Shown here: positions 55,098 to 63,469 of the stretch, piece by piece
How the letters are laid out: each line of letters starts with the position of its first letter
Position numbering within the stretch: position 1 is the stretch's first letter
Assembly (NCBI RefSeq): GCF_023746555.1
Contig: NZ_CP098755.1
Coordinates: forward strand, 4,042,501-4,106,500
Direction: 5' to 3'
Length of the DNA stretch: 64,000 nt
From: Brevibacillus ruminantium
GTDB lineage: Bacteria; Bacillota; Bacilli; Brevibacillales; Brevibacillaceae
The notes under the pieces: model-generated
Database searches by the model: none
Told to the model about the DNA's origin: nothing
Seen by the model: the letters and a program-made list of their open reading frames with translations, nothing else
Program-made: the position numbers and the translations under genes

Positions 55098-55195
55098 GAA
55101 GAAGCATGTTCCCCTGCATGCGACTGTGGAGCCCTACCCAGCGGAGGGGGCATTCGCGGGAAAAAGAAGCGCAACCTCTGAATCAACCTCGAAGC
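55098..55195 (+). repeat. Dispersed inverted-repeat element, truncated copy C
   Basis: This copy matches the left half of copy B, from the terminal sequence GAAGAAGCATGTTCCCCTGC through GCGACTGTGGAGCCCT, AGCGGAGGGGGCATTCGCGGG and AGCGCAACCT to ACCTCGAAGC. The right half and right terminal repeat are missing. The gene-free stretch 54865-55292 holds this element, the ytoI terminator and the LRR gene promoter region. Confidence 0.8.
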
Positions 55196-55213
55196 AAGCT
55201 CAAGCGTAGAACA

Positions 55214-55244
55214 GAAAAAAGCTGGGCAAAATCCCCAGCTTTTT
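55214..55244 (-). terminator. Terminator of ytoI
   Basis: AAAAAGCTGGG pairs with CCCAGCTTTTT (55216-55244) around a seven-base loop; A- and T-runs flank the arms. Confidence 0.9.
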
Positions 55245-55292
55245 CTTTGCAAATGTATCCATTTCATCTATAAGCGAGTGAGGCAATATGTT

Positions 55293-56603
55293 TCACCGAT
55301 CAATAATCTGCGCAGACACCATCGCCTGCCCGACCAGAAGCTCCCCCTGGTAGACTGACACTTCCACCTTTCCGAAGCGGCGGCTGATATCCAGCAAGCG
55401 CGGCTTCACGTGGATCTTGCTTTCCATCTGCACGGGCTTCAAAAAGTAGACCGTAATGTTTTCCGGCACCATATCCGCACGCCGGTGATTTCTCAGCAAA
55501 TTGCACCCAACCTCCGCCATTACGGTTGTCATGATGCCGCTTGCCATCGTTCCCAGATGGTTGGTCATCTGCGGTGTAACCTCACCGGTGTAGACCAGGT
55601 CTTCCCCCTGCCGCTCCTCGCGGAAATGCGACATGATGAGATTGGGGAACGTCTCGCTCATCTGCGGCTGCTTGGCCGTGTATTGCAGAGCTTTCAACAC
55701 ATCGTTCCGGCTCAGCACCCCGACCAGCTTGCGTCCATTGTCCACGACGGGGAGCAGCTCGATGCCCTCCCACACCATCGTGTGCGCAGAGGAAGCAACG
55801 GAGACACGCGGCGAGCTGGTAATCGGATTTTTCGTCATTACTTTTTCTACAAGCGCGGTTTGATCATGACCGATGATATCCTTCGAGGTCACGATCCCGA
55901 TCAGCCGCATCTGTTCATCTACGACCGGAAAACGCGTCTCATGGTACAGCTCGGTGTATTGATGCCATTTGGCAACGGGATCGGAGGCAAGCAGCACAGG
56001 CGTTTCGGCCAACGGCTTGAGTATATCCTCTACCATGACGATCTCTTTTTTGATCAGCCGGTCGTAGATCGCCCGGTTAATCATCGAGGCCACAGTAAAT
56101 GTATCGTAGCTGGACGAGATGATCGGCAGAGCAAGACGATCGGCCAGCTGCTTAATCTCTTCACTGGTGTCAAACCCGCCCGTAATCAGTACGGCTGCTC
56201 CCTGCTGCAGGGCGATTTTATGCGCTTGAAAGCGATTCCCGACCAGCAGCAGACTGCCCGCGTCAATGTAGCGCATCATCGCTTCCAGCTGCATCGCTCC
56301 AATGACGAATTTATTCAGTGTCTTGTGCAGCCCCTCGCGACCGCCAAGTACATGGCCGTCCACGATATTGACTACTTCGGCAAAGGTTAACCGTTCAATA
56401 TTTTCTTTCTGCTTTTTTTCAATCCGCACGGTACCGACGCGTTCGATCGTACTGACGTAGCCCTGCGTCTCCGCCTCCTTGATGGCGCGGTAAGCGGTTC
56501 CCTCACTCACATCTAGGTCTTTGGCGATCTGGCGTACCGATATTTTAGAGCCAATTGGCAATTTGTCTATATATTGAAGGATTTGCTCATGTTTGGTTGC
56601 CAT
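55293..56603 (-). CDS. ytoI: YtoI-like protein with DNA-binding, DRTGG, CBS and thioesterase domains
   Basis: The 436-residue protein has four parts. First is a winged helix (KHEQILQYIDKLPIGSKISVRQIAKDLDVSEGTAYRAIKEAE). Next is a DRTGG domain (about 90-185; AEVVNIVDGHVLGG...LLVGNRF...VLITGGFDTSEEIKQLADRLALPIISS). Two CBS repeats follow (FPVVDEQMRLIGIVTSKDIIGH and LLPVVDNGRKLVGVLSRNDVLKALQ), then a C-terminal hotdog thioesterase-like domain (LGTMASGIMTTVMAEVGCNLLRNHRRADMVPENITVYFLKPV). This matches B. subtilis YtoI, whose role is unknown; CBS domains suggest nucleotide sensing. I take the ATG at 56603; upstream in-frame codons lack support. Confidence 0.9.
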   Translation of the reverse strand: MATKHEQILQYIDKLPIGSKISVRQIAKDLDVSEGTAYRAIKEAETQGYVSTIERVGTVRIEKKQKENIERLTFAEVVNIVDGHVLGGREGLHKTLNKFVIGAMQLEAMMRYIDAGSLLLVGNRFQAHKIALQQGAAVLITGGFDTSEEIKQLADRLALPIISSSYDTFTVASMINRAIYDRLIKKEIVMVEDILKPLAETPVLLASDPVAKWHQYTELYHETRFPVVDEQMRLIGIVTSKDIIGHDQTALVEKVMTKNPITSSPRVSVASSAHTMVWEGIELLPVVDNGRKLVGVLSRNDVLKALQYTAKQPQMSETFPNLIMSHFREERQGEDLVYTGEVTPQMTNHLGTMASGIMTTVMAEVGCNLLRNHRRADMVPENITVYFLKPVQMESKIHVKPRLLDISRRFGKVEVSVYQGELLVGQAMVSAQIIDR

Positions 56604-56681
56604 GCTTCTAGTGCCCCCCTCCCCTTTCTTCAGGCCTTCCGTGATTCCGGTCTCTTGCATCAATATACCCGAAGGACGGGC

Positions 56682-56710
56682 AAAAAAAAAGGGTAGCTTT
56701 TCGGCTACTC
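56682..56710 (-). terminator. Terminator downstream of the DUF445 gene
   Basis: On the minus strand GAGTAGC pairs with GCTACCC (56691-56710, one mismatch) and nine T residues follow. It lies between the DUF445 gene and ytoI. Confidence 0.75.
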
Positions 56711-56818
56711 CGGCAGAAAGTATATCATTAAGGGGGTTTTCATCGTGTCTTTATCTTACCCGCCAAATATTACAGGACCATTACAAGCGGTTTACAGTTT
56801 CGTTTCAATCTGGCTGAA

Positions 56819-57976
56819 TCAGGAAAAAAGCTGAGCAAGCAGACCTTGGGCAAGCCCGATGACCGCTCCCAGTATAAACCCAAGGACGGTGATCATCCGA
56901 AATTCCCGACCGGAGATGCCGACCACCATTTCTTCGATCCTTTCAATGGGAAAGCCCTCTACCTGCCGCGTCACGATTTCCCGGATCGGCAGCTTCTCGA
57001 ACAATACCTCAACATTGGCTTCCAGCTTTTCCACCATCCATCGGGATACGCGGGGAACCAGCGCCTGGGTAATCGTCTTGCGAAGCGGGGCAAGCAGCTC
57101 TGAAACAGGCTTGTCCTCCAGCCGAAGCGCTTCTTCTTCGATTTTATAAAAGATGATCTGTGACCAGGAAGCAAGTTGCTCGCTCCCGAGCCAATCTGCG
57201 ACATCTCCTACTGTTTTCTGCAAAAGCTTGTCTGTTTCCAGGCGAAGCACACCGTGAACTTTTTGGGCCAATGCGGGATTCGTCAAAATTTCATCCAGAT
57301 AAGGAAGCAGCTTCCCAATGATTTTCTCATCTCCGAGAAACATATTGACCAGTCCGCCAAACATGCCGCCTCCGCCTCCTACCAGGCCACGCACCATTTG
57401 CTGAAGGGTTTGCAGACCGTCGGGAGAGTGCAAATAGTCCCGGCATTTTTCCAGGAACAGCCGGCTGATTTGCTCCAAAGCGATGTCGATCCGCTCATTG
57501 CTTGTCTCTGGAAGCAACTGCTCCAAGGTCTTGTCGCGATGCGCTTCGACTTGGCCTGTCAGCCAATTGTCCCACGCTTGCTGGATCGGCTGGCGAATAT
57601 TTGGGGAAAATCGGCCGCTGTCATCAAACGCCTGCGGGTACAGAACGGACAGCCAGTGACGCACGGAATGGCTGTCCTGCAGCCAATGATCGGCTGTACG
57701 CCCAAGCCAGACCGTTAGATTTTTCTCAAATTCTCCTTGGGCAAGCGCCTTTTTTATCCCCTCCTTCGTCAGCAGATGTTCCTCCACCAATCGTCCCATT
57801 TGGACAGCGATGTCATCTCGTCTCCGAGGAATCAAGCCTGGTGTAAAAGGCAATCTCCATCTGCCAATTTGCCATGGGCGATGCGGTCGGAACAGCATCC
57901 GAATCGCCAATTCATTGGTTACTCCCCCAATGGCGGAGCCTACCGCTACGTTTACTGCCAGCATCCAAATATTCAT
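56819..57976 (-). CDS. DUF445 family membrane protein (YheB-like)
   Basis: The 385-residue protein has an N-terminal membrane segment with the DUF445 signature AVNVAVGSAIGGVTNELAIRMLFRPHRPWQIGRWRLPFTPGLIPRRRDDIAVQMGRLVEEHLLT and a matching C-terminal segment (REFRMITVLGFILGAVIGLAQG), with a long helical region between. In B. subtilis yheB lies beside yheC and yheD; here it is divergent from four YheC/YheD-type genes, which supports the YheB assignment. Its function is unknown; proteins of this locus are linked to the spore coat. The 93-base divergent gap carries a sigma-K promoter for the other side. Confidence 0.87.
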   Translation of the reverse strand: MNIWMLAVNVAVGSAIGGVTNELAIRMLFRPHRPWQIGRWRLPFTPGLIPRRRDDIAVQMGRLVEEHLLTKEGIKKALAQGEFEKNLTVWLGRTADHWLQDSHSVRHWLSVLYPQAFDDSGRFSPNIRQPIQQAWDNWLTGQVEAHRDKTLEQLLPETSNERIDIALEQISRLFLEKCRDYLHSPDGLQTLQQMVRGLVGGGGGMFGGLVNMFLGDEKIIGKLLPYLDEILTNPALAQKVHGVLRLETDKLLQKTVGDVADWLGSEQLASWSQIIFYKIEEEALRLEDKPVSELLAPLRKTITQALVPRVSRWMVEKLEANVEVLFEKLPIREIVTRQVEGFPIERIEEMVVGISGREFRMITVLGFILGAVIGLAQGLLAQLFS

Positions 57977-58008
57977 CTATACTAACAACCTCTCTTTTCC
58001 TTCTGGAA

Positions 58009-58035
58009 CCAAAGTATCTGTGTTCTCATAAAATA
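58009..58035 (+). promoter_or_regulatory. Sigma-K-type promoter of the ATP-grasp array
   Basis: AC at 58009-58010 is followed after 16 bases by CATAAAATA (58027-58035), an exact fit to the sigma-K pattern AC-N16-CATAnnnTA. The start would be near 58042, 28 bases before the first gene. Sigma-K acts in the mother cell late in sporulation, when coat genes are made. Confidence 0.75.
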
Positions 58036-58069
58036 GACCAACTTCATGCCTGATGGGAAGGGGATTGCC

Positions 58070-59485
58070 ATGTCATATGCTCCCGTTACTTTGCAATCGT
58101 ACGAACCCCAAACAGACATCGACTTGTACCTGCCCCAGGCGCTCTTGCGCAAATGGAAACTCGCACCTTCTTCGCTAACTGTTCAATTCGGCGGCAAAAC
58201 TGCAAAGGCCAAAGTAGATGGAGTGCAGCAAAGTCGCAAAGCCCTGATCCGGCCATCTCTTGCCAAGGCACTTCACCTGCCAAAGGGAGTACCTCTGCTG
58301 GTGCGTTTTCATGCGAGCCAGCAGCGTCTTGTTTTTGGGCCTTATCTGGGCATTCTCGTTTCCACGTACAATGCTCACTATCCATTATCCCCTTTTGGCT
58401 CATTCACCTCGTTTTTTGACGAGGTCACGGACAGCTGCCAAAAGCGAGGGGGCGTCGTCTGTGTTTTCCGCATGCAGGATGTGGACTGGAATGCAGGAAC
58501 TGTCAAAGGTATGGTCCGCCGCAATGGAGCTTGGAGGCAGGTGCTTTTGCCTCTCCCGCAGTGTATATACAACCGCATGGTCTCTCGTCAGCTCGAGCAA
58601 AGTGATGCGATGAGTGACTGGAAACAGCGGTGCCGTGAAGCAGATATCCCTTTTTTCAACGAACAATTCTTGAACAAATGGCATGTACATGCCGCCCTGG
58701 AAAATGAACCTGAGGCCGCTCAGCACCTTCCTCAAACCATCCGCTACGAAGGGTTGCAAGACCTCCATACGATGCTGAACTCCTACCAGACCATTTATGC
58801 CAAACCGTCAAATGGCAGCATGGGCCGAGGGATTGCCCGGATTCGCCGGATCAATAACGGCTACCAGCTCCATTATGCGGGCGGCCGTTCCCTTCGCTTC
58901 GGAACCATAGGTGATCTTCACCGCCATCTGAACCGCAAAACAAAAGGGAAGGCGTATCTGCTTCAGCAAGGACTGCCGTTAATTGGAATCAATCAACGCC
59001 CTACCGACTTTCGCGTACTGGTGCAGAAGGATCGGCAAGGAGAGTGGAAAGTCACTTCCATGGTTGCACGGTTGGGGCAAAACCGAATCGTCTCCAACGT
59101 ATCCCGCGGTGGCTCCATGACAACTCCTGCCACTGCTCTTCGAATGTGCGGCCCCTGGATGACGGCAAATCGTCCTTCCGTCCAAACTTTGCACGGGATC
59201 GCTCTCAAGCTGTCACAACTGCTGGAACAATCGCTCTCGGGACATTACGCCGAATTTGGCATCGATCTGGGAGTCGATGTACGCGGGAATGTGTGGCTTC
59301 TCGAAGTGAATAGCAAGCCCTCCAAGACTAAAAATAGTCTTCCCATGCAGGAAGGAGAGCAAGAACCATCATTCAGAAAAATCCGGCCCTCTGCCTCTCG
59401 CATGCTGGACTACGCTTCTTACTTGAGCGGGTTTCCTCGATCGGGCAAGGGTTCCCAAGCGCCCAAGAAACCAAGACGAAGGTGA
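58070..59485 (+). CDS. YheC/YheD-type ATP-grasp protein, first of four
   Basis: The 471-residue protein has an N-terminal beta-rich domain (about 1-95; LQSYEPQTDIDLYLPQALLRKW) as in YheD. A linker region follows (GILVSTYNAHYPLSPFGSF, VFRMQDVDWNAGTVKGMV, YNRMVSRQLEQSD), then the ATP-grasp domain: nucleotide loop YAKPSNGSMGRGIARI near 244, FRVLVQKDRQGEW, and FGIDLGVDVRGNVWLLEVNSKPSK near 395-415 with the E-x-N metal ligands. ATP-grasp enzymes join a carboxylate to an amine or similar group. YheC and YheD are endospore coat-associated proteins with unknown substrates. AAGGGGA precedes the ATG. Six bases separate it from the next gene. Confidence 0.9.
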   Translation: MSYAPVTLQSYEPQTDIDLYLPQALLRKWKLAPSSLTVQFGGKTAKAKVDGVQQSRKALIRPSLAKALHLPKGVPLLVRFHASQQRLVFGPYLGILVSTYNAHYPLSPFGSFTSFFDEVTDSCQKRGGVVCVFRMQDVDWNAGTVKGMVRRNGAWRQVLLPLPQCIYNRMVSRQLEQSDAMSDWKQRCREADIPFFNEQFLNKWHVHAALENEPEAAQHLPQTIRYEGLQDLHTMLNSYQTIYAKPSNGSMGRGIARIRRINNGYQLHYAGGRSLRFGTIGDLHRHLNRKTKGKAYLLQQGLPLIGINQRPTDFRVLVQKDRQGEWKVTSMVARLGQNRIVSNVSRGGSMTTPATALRMCGPWMTANRPSVQTLHGIALKLSQLLEQSLSGHYAEFGIDLGVDVRGNVWLLEVNSKPSKTKNSLPMQEGEQEPSFRKIRPSASRMLDYASYLSGFPRSGKGSQAPKKPRRR

Positions 59486-59491
59486 CCTTTC

Positions 59492-60571
59492 ATGTCCGAA
59501 AACCAAAAAAGCCTAGGCATTATCACCATTTGCCGCGGCTCTTCCTTTCGTGAAAAAGGGTATTACAAAAAATTATCAATGATCGCGCGAAAAAGAGGCA
59601 TTCGCGTGTTCGTTTTTTCACCACGCCAAGTGGATTTTTCCACACGTATGGTGAATGGATTTGAGTACCGGGGAGGTGTCTGGCAGAACAAGACCTTTCC
59701 CTTGCCTCTTTACATCTACGACCGTTGCTTTGTCGGGCCATCCTATCGCCACTATAAACCATTTGTAGAAAAGTTGCAAAATGATCCATCGATTACTTTT
59801 TTAGGCTATGGGTTGTCGGGAAAATGGCAGGTTCATGAAATGCTGAACAAATCTCCCCTGCTCACAAAATGGCTTCCTCCCACGAGTCCTTTTTCCTTTG
59901 CTGCACTGGATCGCACGCTTCAGGAGAGAGGCTCCGCCGTTATCAAACCGATTGCCGGTACGCATGGAATCGGGGTCATTCGGATCGACCGAAATCCGAA
60001 TGGGTACCAACTTACAGGACGCGATCGTGAAAACAAGCCGTTCACGAAAAGACTCCGCACTCTGAATGGATTAAAAACCTTTCTAACCGGGTACATCGGG
60101 AGTCGAAAATATCTCCTCCAGCCTTATTTGCCTCTGCATACCCAGGACGGTACTCCGTTCGATGTGCGCGTGCTGGTGCAGAAAAATGGAGAAGGAGAAT
60201 GGGAAACGACGGGAAGGGCAGTACGACTTGGTGACAAACGGAGCATCACATCCAATTTGCATGGAGGAGGTCAGGCCACCTCCCTGGATAGCTTCCTCAC
60301 CATGCATTTTCCTGCTAAAACCAGAAGTACGATCGAGAAGGAACTGGAACAACTTGTGGCAGAGCTGCCGCCGTTCCTGGAGAGAGAACACGGTCGACTC
60401 GTTGAGCTTGGCATTGACGTCGGCATTGATACAGCTGGAAATATATGGATTATCGAAGTAAACAGCAGACCCGGGCGTACCGTCTTTACCATGATTAATG
60501 ATCCGAAAGCCAGGATTCATTCGATTATCCAGCCCGTACGCTACGCCTGCTATCTCATGAAACATGCGTAG
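59492..60571 (+). CDS. YheC/YheD-type ATP-grasp protein, second of four (short form)
   Basis: At 359 residues this paralogue lacks the N-terminal ~95-residue domain of its neighbours. It starts almost directly at the segment equivalent to GILTV (SLGIITICRGSSF), like the shorter YheC. It then shows VFSPRQVDFSTRMVNGFEY, YDRCFVGPSYRHY, the ATP loop VIKPIAGTHGIGVIRIDR near 150, FDVRVLVQKNGEGEW, and LGIDVGIDTAGNIWIIEVNSRPGRT near 306-330 with intact E-x-N. Catalysis is therefore likely retained. It is tightly packed between genes 1 and 3, with gaps of 6 and 14 bases, so all are read from the sigma-K promoter. Confidence 0.9.
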   Translation: MSENQKSLGIITICRGSSFREKGYYKKLSMIARKRGIRVFVFSPRQVDFSTRMVNGFEYRGGVWQNKTFPLPLYIYDRCFVGPSYRHYKPFVEKLQNDPSITFLGYGLSGKWQVHEMLNKSPLLTKWLPPTSPFSFAALDRTLQERGSAVIKPIAGTHGIGVIRIDRNPNGYQLTGRDRENKPFTKRLRTLNGLKTFLTGYIGSRKYLLQPYLPLHTQDGTPFDVRVLVQKNGEGEWETTGRAVRLGDKRSITSNLHGGGQATSLDSFLTMHFPAKTRSTIEKELEQLVAELPPFLEREHGRLVELGIDVGIDTAGNIWIIEVNSRPGRTVFTMINDPKARIHSIIQPVRYACYLMKHA

Positions 60572-60585
60572 GAGGTAAAACAAGC

Positions 60586-61962
60586 ATGGAATCGATCAGA
60601 GTGCGGCTCCGTTTCCTTTCGTATCCCCACGTATCGGGTATTATCTTGCCATCCCAGCTCTGTCAGAAGCTGCAGCTTCGCCCACGGCAAAAGGTCAAAA
60701 TCTCTCTGGGGAAACGGGAAGTGGTGGCCACTGTTTTTCAAGACCGTCGTAACCCTGAAGGTAATGTTGTAAAAATAACAACCATGCTGAAAACGGACTT
60801 GGGCATACCGCACAGTGGTCTGATTCAGTTGAAAAAAGAAGAAGAAACACTGCGGATTGGTCCCGCAATTGGTATCGTCACCACTGGTCTCAGACAAAAC
60901 TCTCGCCAACCAATTGGTCAGCGCACCTCGTTTTTTCAGACACTGCTGCAGGCACAGGAAGGAAAAGGGGTGTTTTACTTCATCTTCGAGCCAAACGACG
61001 TCGATTGGGAGACCAATCGGGTAAATGCCTGGTTCCTTCGCTCTACCAAGCAAGGTGGATATGTCTGGAGAAAATACAAAACAGCTCTCCCTGATGTTGT
61101 CTACGACCGCATACCGTCACGAAGCGCAGAGAGACATGAGGCGGTCCAGGCGTTCAAATTCAAGCTGGCCAATTACAGCATGCCCATGTTTAACCAGGGT
61201 TTTTTCAACAAGTGGGGCATCCACCAGCTGTTATATCCTAATCCCGAGGTAAATGAATTTATCCCCGAAACGTATTCATCACCCAATTTGCAAACTCTCC
61301 GCACCCTTCTTCGGAAATACCCGATCGTCTACCTCAAGCCGAAAAACGGGAGTCTGGGGTACGGAATTGTCAAAATCGTCTCCTCTCCCGGAGTAAAAGG
61401 CTATGCAGTGACTTACCATAATGGAAGCGGAAATGTAAGTCGACGATTCACCAACATCACCGCTTTGTACCAGCATGTGTTTCGGACACGCAGGGCTAGT
61501 GCCTATCTGGCTCAACAGGGGATTTCCCTGTTAACCTTCCAGGGACGGCCATTCGACTTCCGCGTTCATTTGCACAAAAACCTGCAAAACGAGTGGGTAG
61601 TCTCCTGCATGGCAGCAAAGGTAGCCGGTTCCGGCAGTGTCACGACCCATGTCCGTACGGGGGGGACTGTCATTCCAGGTGACGAGTTGCTGTCCTATTT
61701 ATTCGGCAAACAGAAAACTTTAATGACGGAGCGCGTATCTCAGGCAGCTATACGGTTGGCTTCCGCGATTGAACAGGCCAAAGGCATGGATCTTGGCGAA
61801 CTGGGGCTGGATATGGGAATCGACAAACATGGGCATGTTTGGATGTTTGAAGCCAATTCCAAGCCAGGTCGTTCGATTTTCAAGCATGCCAGACTGAAAA
61901 AGGCCGATCAGGAGTCCCGCAGCCTGCTTGTAGACTACAGTTGCTATCTCGCCAATTTTTAA
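60586..61962 (+). CDS. YheC/YheD-type ATP-grasp protein, third of four
   Basis: The 458-residue protein has the full YheD-like layout: N-terminal beta domain (SGIILPSQLCQKLQLRPRQKVKISLGKREV), middle region with GIVTTGLRQNS, FEPNDVDWETNRVNAWFL and YDRIPSRSAERHEAV, and ATP-grasp core with VYLKPKNGSLGYGIVKIV near 250, FDFRVHLHKNLQNEWVV, and LGLDMGIDKHGHVWMFEANSKPGRSIF near 406-430. E-x-N and the preceding Asp are kept. The start ATG follows AGGAGGT. It resembles gene 1 most in layout, but identity looks modest, so the four copies are old paralogues rather than a recent amplification. Confidence 0.9.
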   Translation: MESIRVRLRFLSYPHVSGIILPSQLCQKLQLRPRQKVKISLGKREVVATVFQDRRNPEGNVVKITTMLKTDLGIPHSGLIQLKKEEETLRIGPAIGIVTTGLRQNSRQPIGQRTSFFQTLLQAQEGKGVFYFIFEPNDVDWETNRVNAWFLRSTKQGGYVWRKYKTALPDVVYDRIPSRSAERHEAVQAFKFKLANYSMPMFNQGFFNKWGIHQLLYPNPEVNEFIPETYSSPNLQTLRTLLRKYPIVYLKPKNGSLGYGIVKIVSSPGVKGYAVTYHNGSGNVSRRFTNITALYQHVFRTRRASAYLAQQGISLLTFQGRPFDFRVHLHKNLQNEWVVSCMAAKVAGSGSVTTHVRTGGTVIPGDELLSYLFGKQKTLMTERVSQAAIRLASAIEQAKGMDLGELGLDMGIDKHGHVWMFEANSKPGRSIFKHARLKKADQESRSLLVDYSCYLANF

Positions 61963-61998
61963 CAAATGACCGAACACCGTAAGGAAGGAGGAACACCC

Positions 61999-63315
61999 AT
62001 GCCTCAACTGCGCTCCGGGTGGTTGACGATCCTCCCCGGCGGCCGTTGGTTTTTGAAAATCCCGCGTCAACACCAACTTCTTGTCTTGCGCGGCCGCAAA
62101 AGACTGCTTGCCAGTTTAGGTCCATTTCAATTATCAAAACTAGTGTACATCGGTCTCCCTCGTCTGCAACCAGGCCGCATCCGTACCAGAATTAATTGGA
62201 GAGCAACGAATGACTCATTGAAGCTTGGCCCTATAATCGGAATCTTGACCGTAGCCCGAGGCCAGCAATTTTTAGGAAACCGAGAAAACTTTAAAGACAT
62301 TGCGCTGGCTGGTAAAAAGCTGGGCGCCCTCGTTTATGTATTTACACCAAACGGGATTGACTGGAAAAAGAAGGTTGTGCGCGGTTATCTCTACGATGAA
62401 CAGCAAAATCAGTGGCTGGAAACCATGCTGCCCATCCCGCATGTCGTTTACAATCGAATTCCTTCCCGTAAGGCCGAAAAGCGTTCTGACGTGCAGGAGA
62501 CACTCAATCAATTTGATAACCTGCAAAATGTCACGCTGTTCAACCGCTGTTTTTTTGAAAAGCACAAACTCTTTCATACTTTGAGAGCCTATTCGGAAGT
62601 GACTCCCTTCCTGCCGGATACGCTCAAGCTGGATACCTTCAACAAATTTCGCCAGTTCTGCAGTCAATTTCGTTTCGTCTATCTAAAGCCGGTATTGGGC
62701 AAAGCAGGCGAAGGGATTATGCGTCTGGAGTATAAGAAAAACAGCTGGGTGGTTCTGCGGCTGAAGGAGCAGAAAACCGTCACTCGCAAGTTTTCTACCC
62801 TGGATGGGGCTTGGAAGTATGTAAAGGAGCATATACGCAACAAACCCTACATCATGCAACAGGGTATCCACCGGGCGAAATACCTGGGCAAACCCTTTGA
62901 CGTACGGGCACTGGTACAGAAAAATGGTCAGGGCGAATGGGTAGTAACGGGCATCGGGATTCGCCGCTCAGGCTCACAGAACATAACGACCCATGTGCCG
63001 CGCGGAGGATCTATTCATTCGCTGGAAACGGTCCTGCAAGAGATCTTCTCAGATGAAGCGGAAAAGCTGGAAGCCAAGATAAAAGAAACGGCTTTAACCA
63101 TCGCCAACGCTCTGAATCAAACCATCCCCGGGCTGGCCGAGATGTCGATGGACTTAGGTTTAACCAAAGAAGGAAAGCTCTGGTTGTTTGAAGCCAACGC
63201 CAAGCCTGAAAAATTTGATGAGCCTTCGATTCGCAGGATTTCCCTTTCCAATCTGATCCACTATTCGCAATACGTCTGGCGCCTTCACGACGGTCGAGGA
63301 GCCGTATCCGGCTAA
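61999..63315 (+). CDS. YheC/YheD-type ATP-grasp protein, fourth of four
   Basis: I start this 438-residue protein at the ATG at 61999, preceded by AAGGAGG; the frame is open 11 codons further upstream without an SD. It has the N-terminal domain (LRSGWLTILPGGRWFLKIP), middle motifs GILTVARGQQF, VFTPNGIDWKKKVVRGYL and YNRIPSRKAEKRSDV, then the ATP loop VYLKPVLGKAGEGIMRLEY near 230, FDVRALVQKNGQGEWVV, and MSMDLGLTKEGKLWLFEANAKPEK near 382-405. The core glycine pattern and the metal-site Asp region differ from the other three, but E-x-N is kept. A terminator follows it, so the array is one transcription unit. Confidence 0.9.
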   Translation: MPQLRSGWLTILPGGRWFLKIPRQHQLLVLRGRKRLLASLGPFQLSKLVYIGLPRLQPGRIRTRINWRATNDSLKLGPIIGILTVARGQQFLGNRENFKDIALAGKKLGALVYVFTPNGIDWKKKVVRGYLYDEQQNQWLETMLPIPHVVYNRIPSRKAEKRSDVQETLNQFDNLQNVTLFNRCFFEKHKLFHTLRAYSEVTPFLPDTLKLDTFNKFRQFCSQFRFVYLKPVLGKAGEGIMRLEYKKNSWVVLRLKEQKTVTRKFSTLDGAWKYVKEHIRNKPYIMQQGIHRAKYLGKPFDVRALVQKNGQGEWVVTGIGIRRSGSQNITTHVPRGGSIHSLETVLQEIFSDEAEKLEAKIKETALTIANALNQTIPGLAEMSMDLGLTKEGKLWLFEANAKPEKFDEPSIRRISLSNLIHYSQYVWRLHDGRGAVSG

Positions 63316-63336
63316 TCAGAAATACCTGTGATATGC

Positions 63337-63385
63337 AGCTCACCCAAGCACGACGTGCTGACCCGTTTGCTTGGGCGGGCTTTTT
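63337..63385 (+). terminator. Terminator of the ATP-grasp array
   Basis: AGCTCACCCAAGCA (63337-63350) pairs with TGCTTGGGCGGGCT (63368-63381; one mismatch, one G-T pair) and is followed by TTTTT. Confidence 0.88.
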
Positions 63386-63469
63386 GTACAAATGAGAATT
63401 GTCTTTTATCAATGTTTGATGAATCAGCTTCTAAACCTTGGAAATTATAAATGTCAGGAGGTGGTCAAA

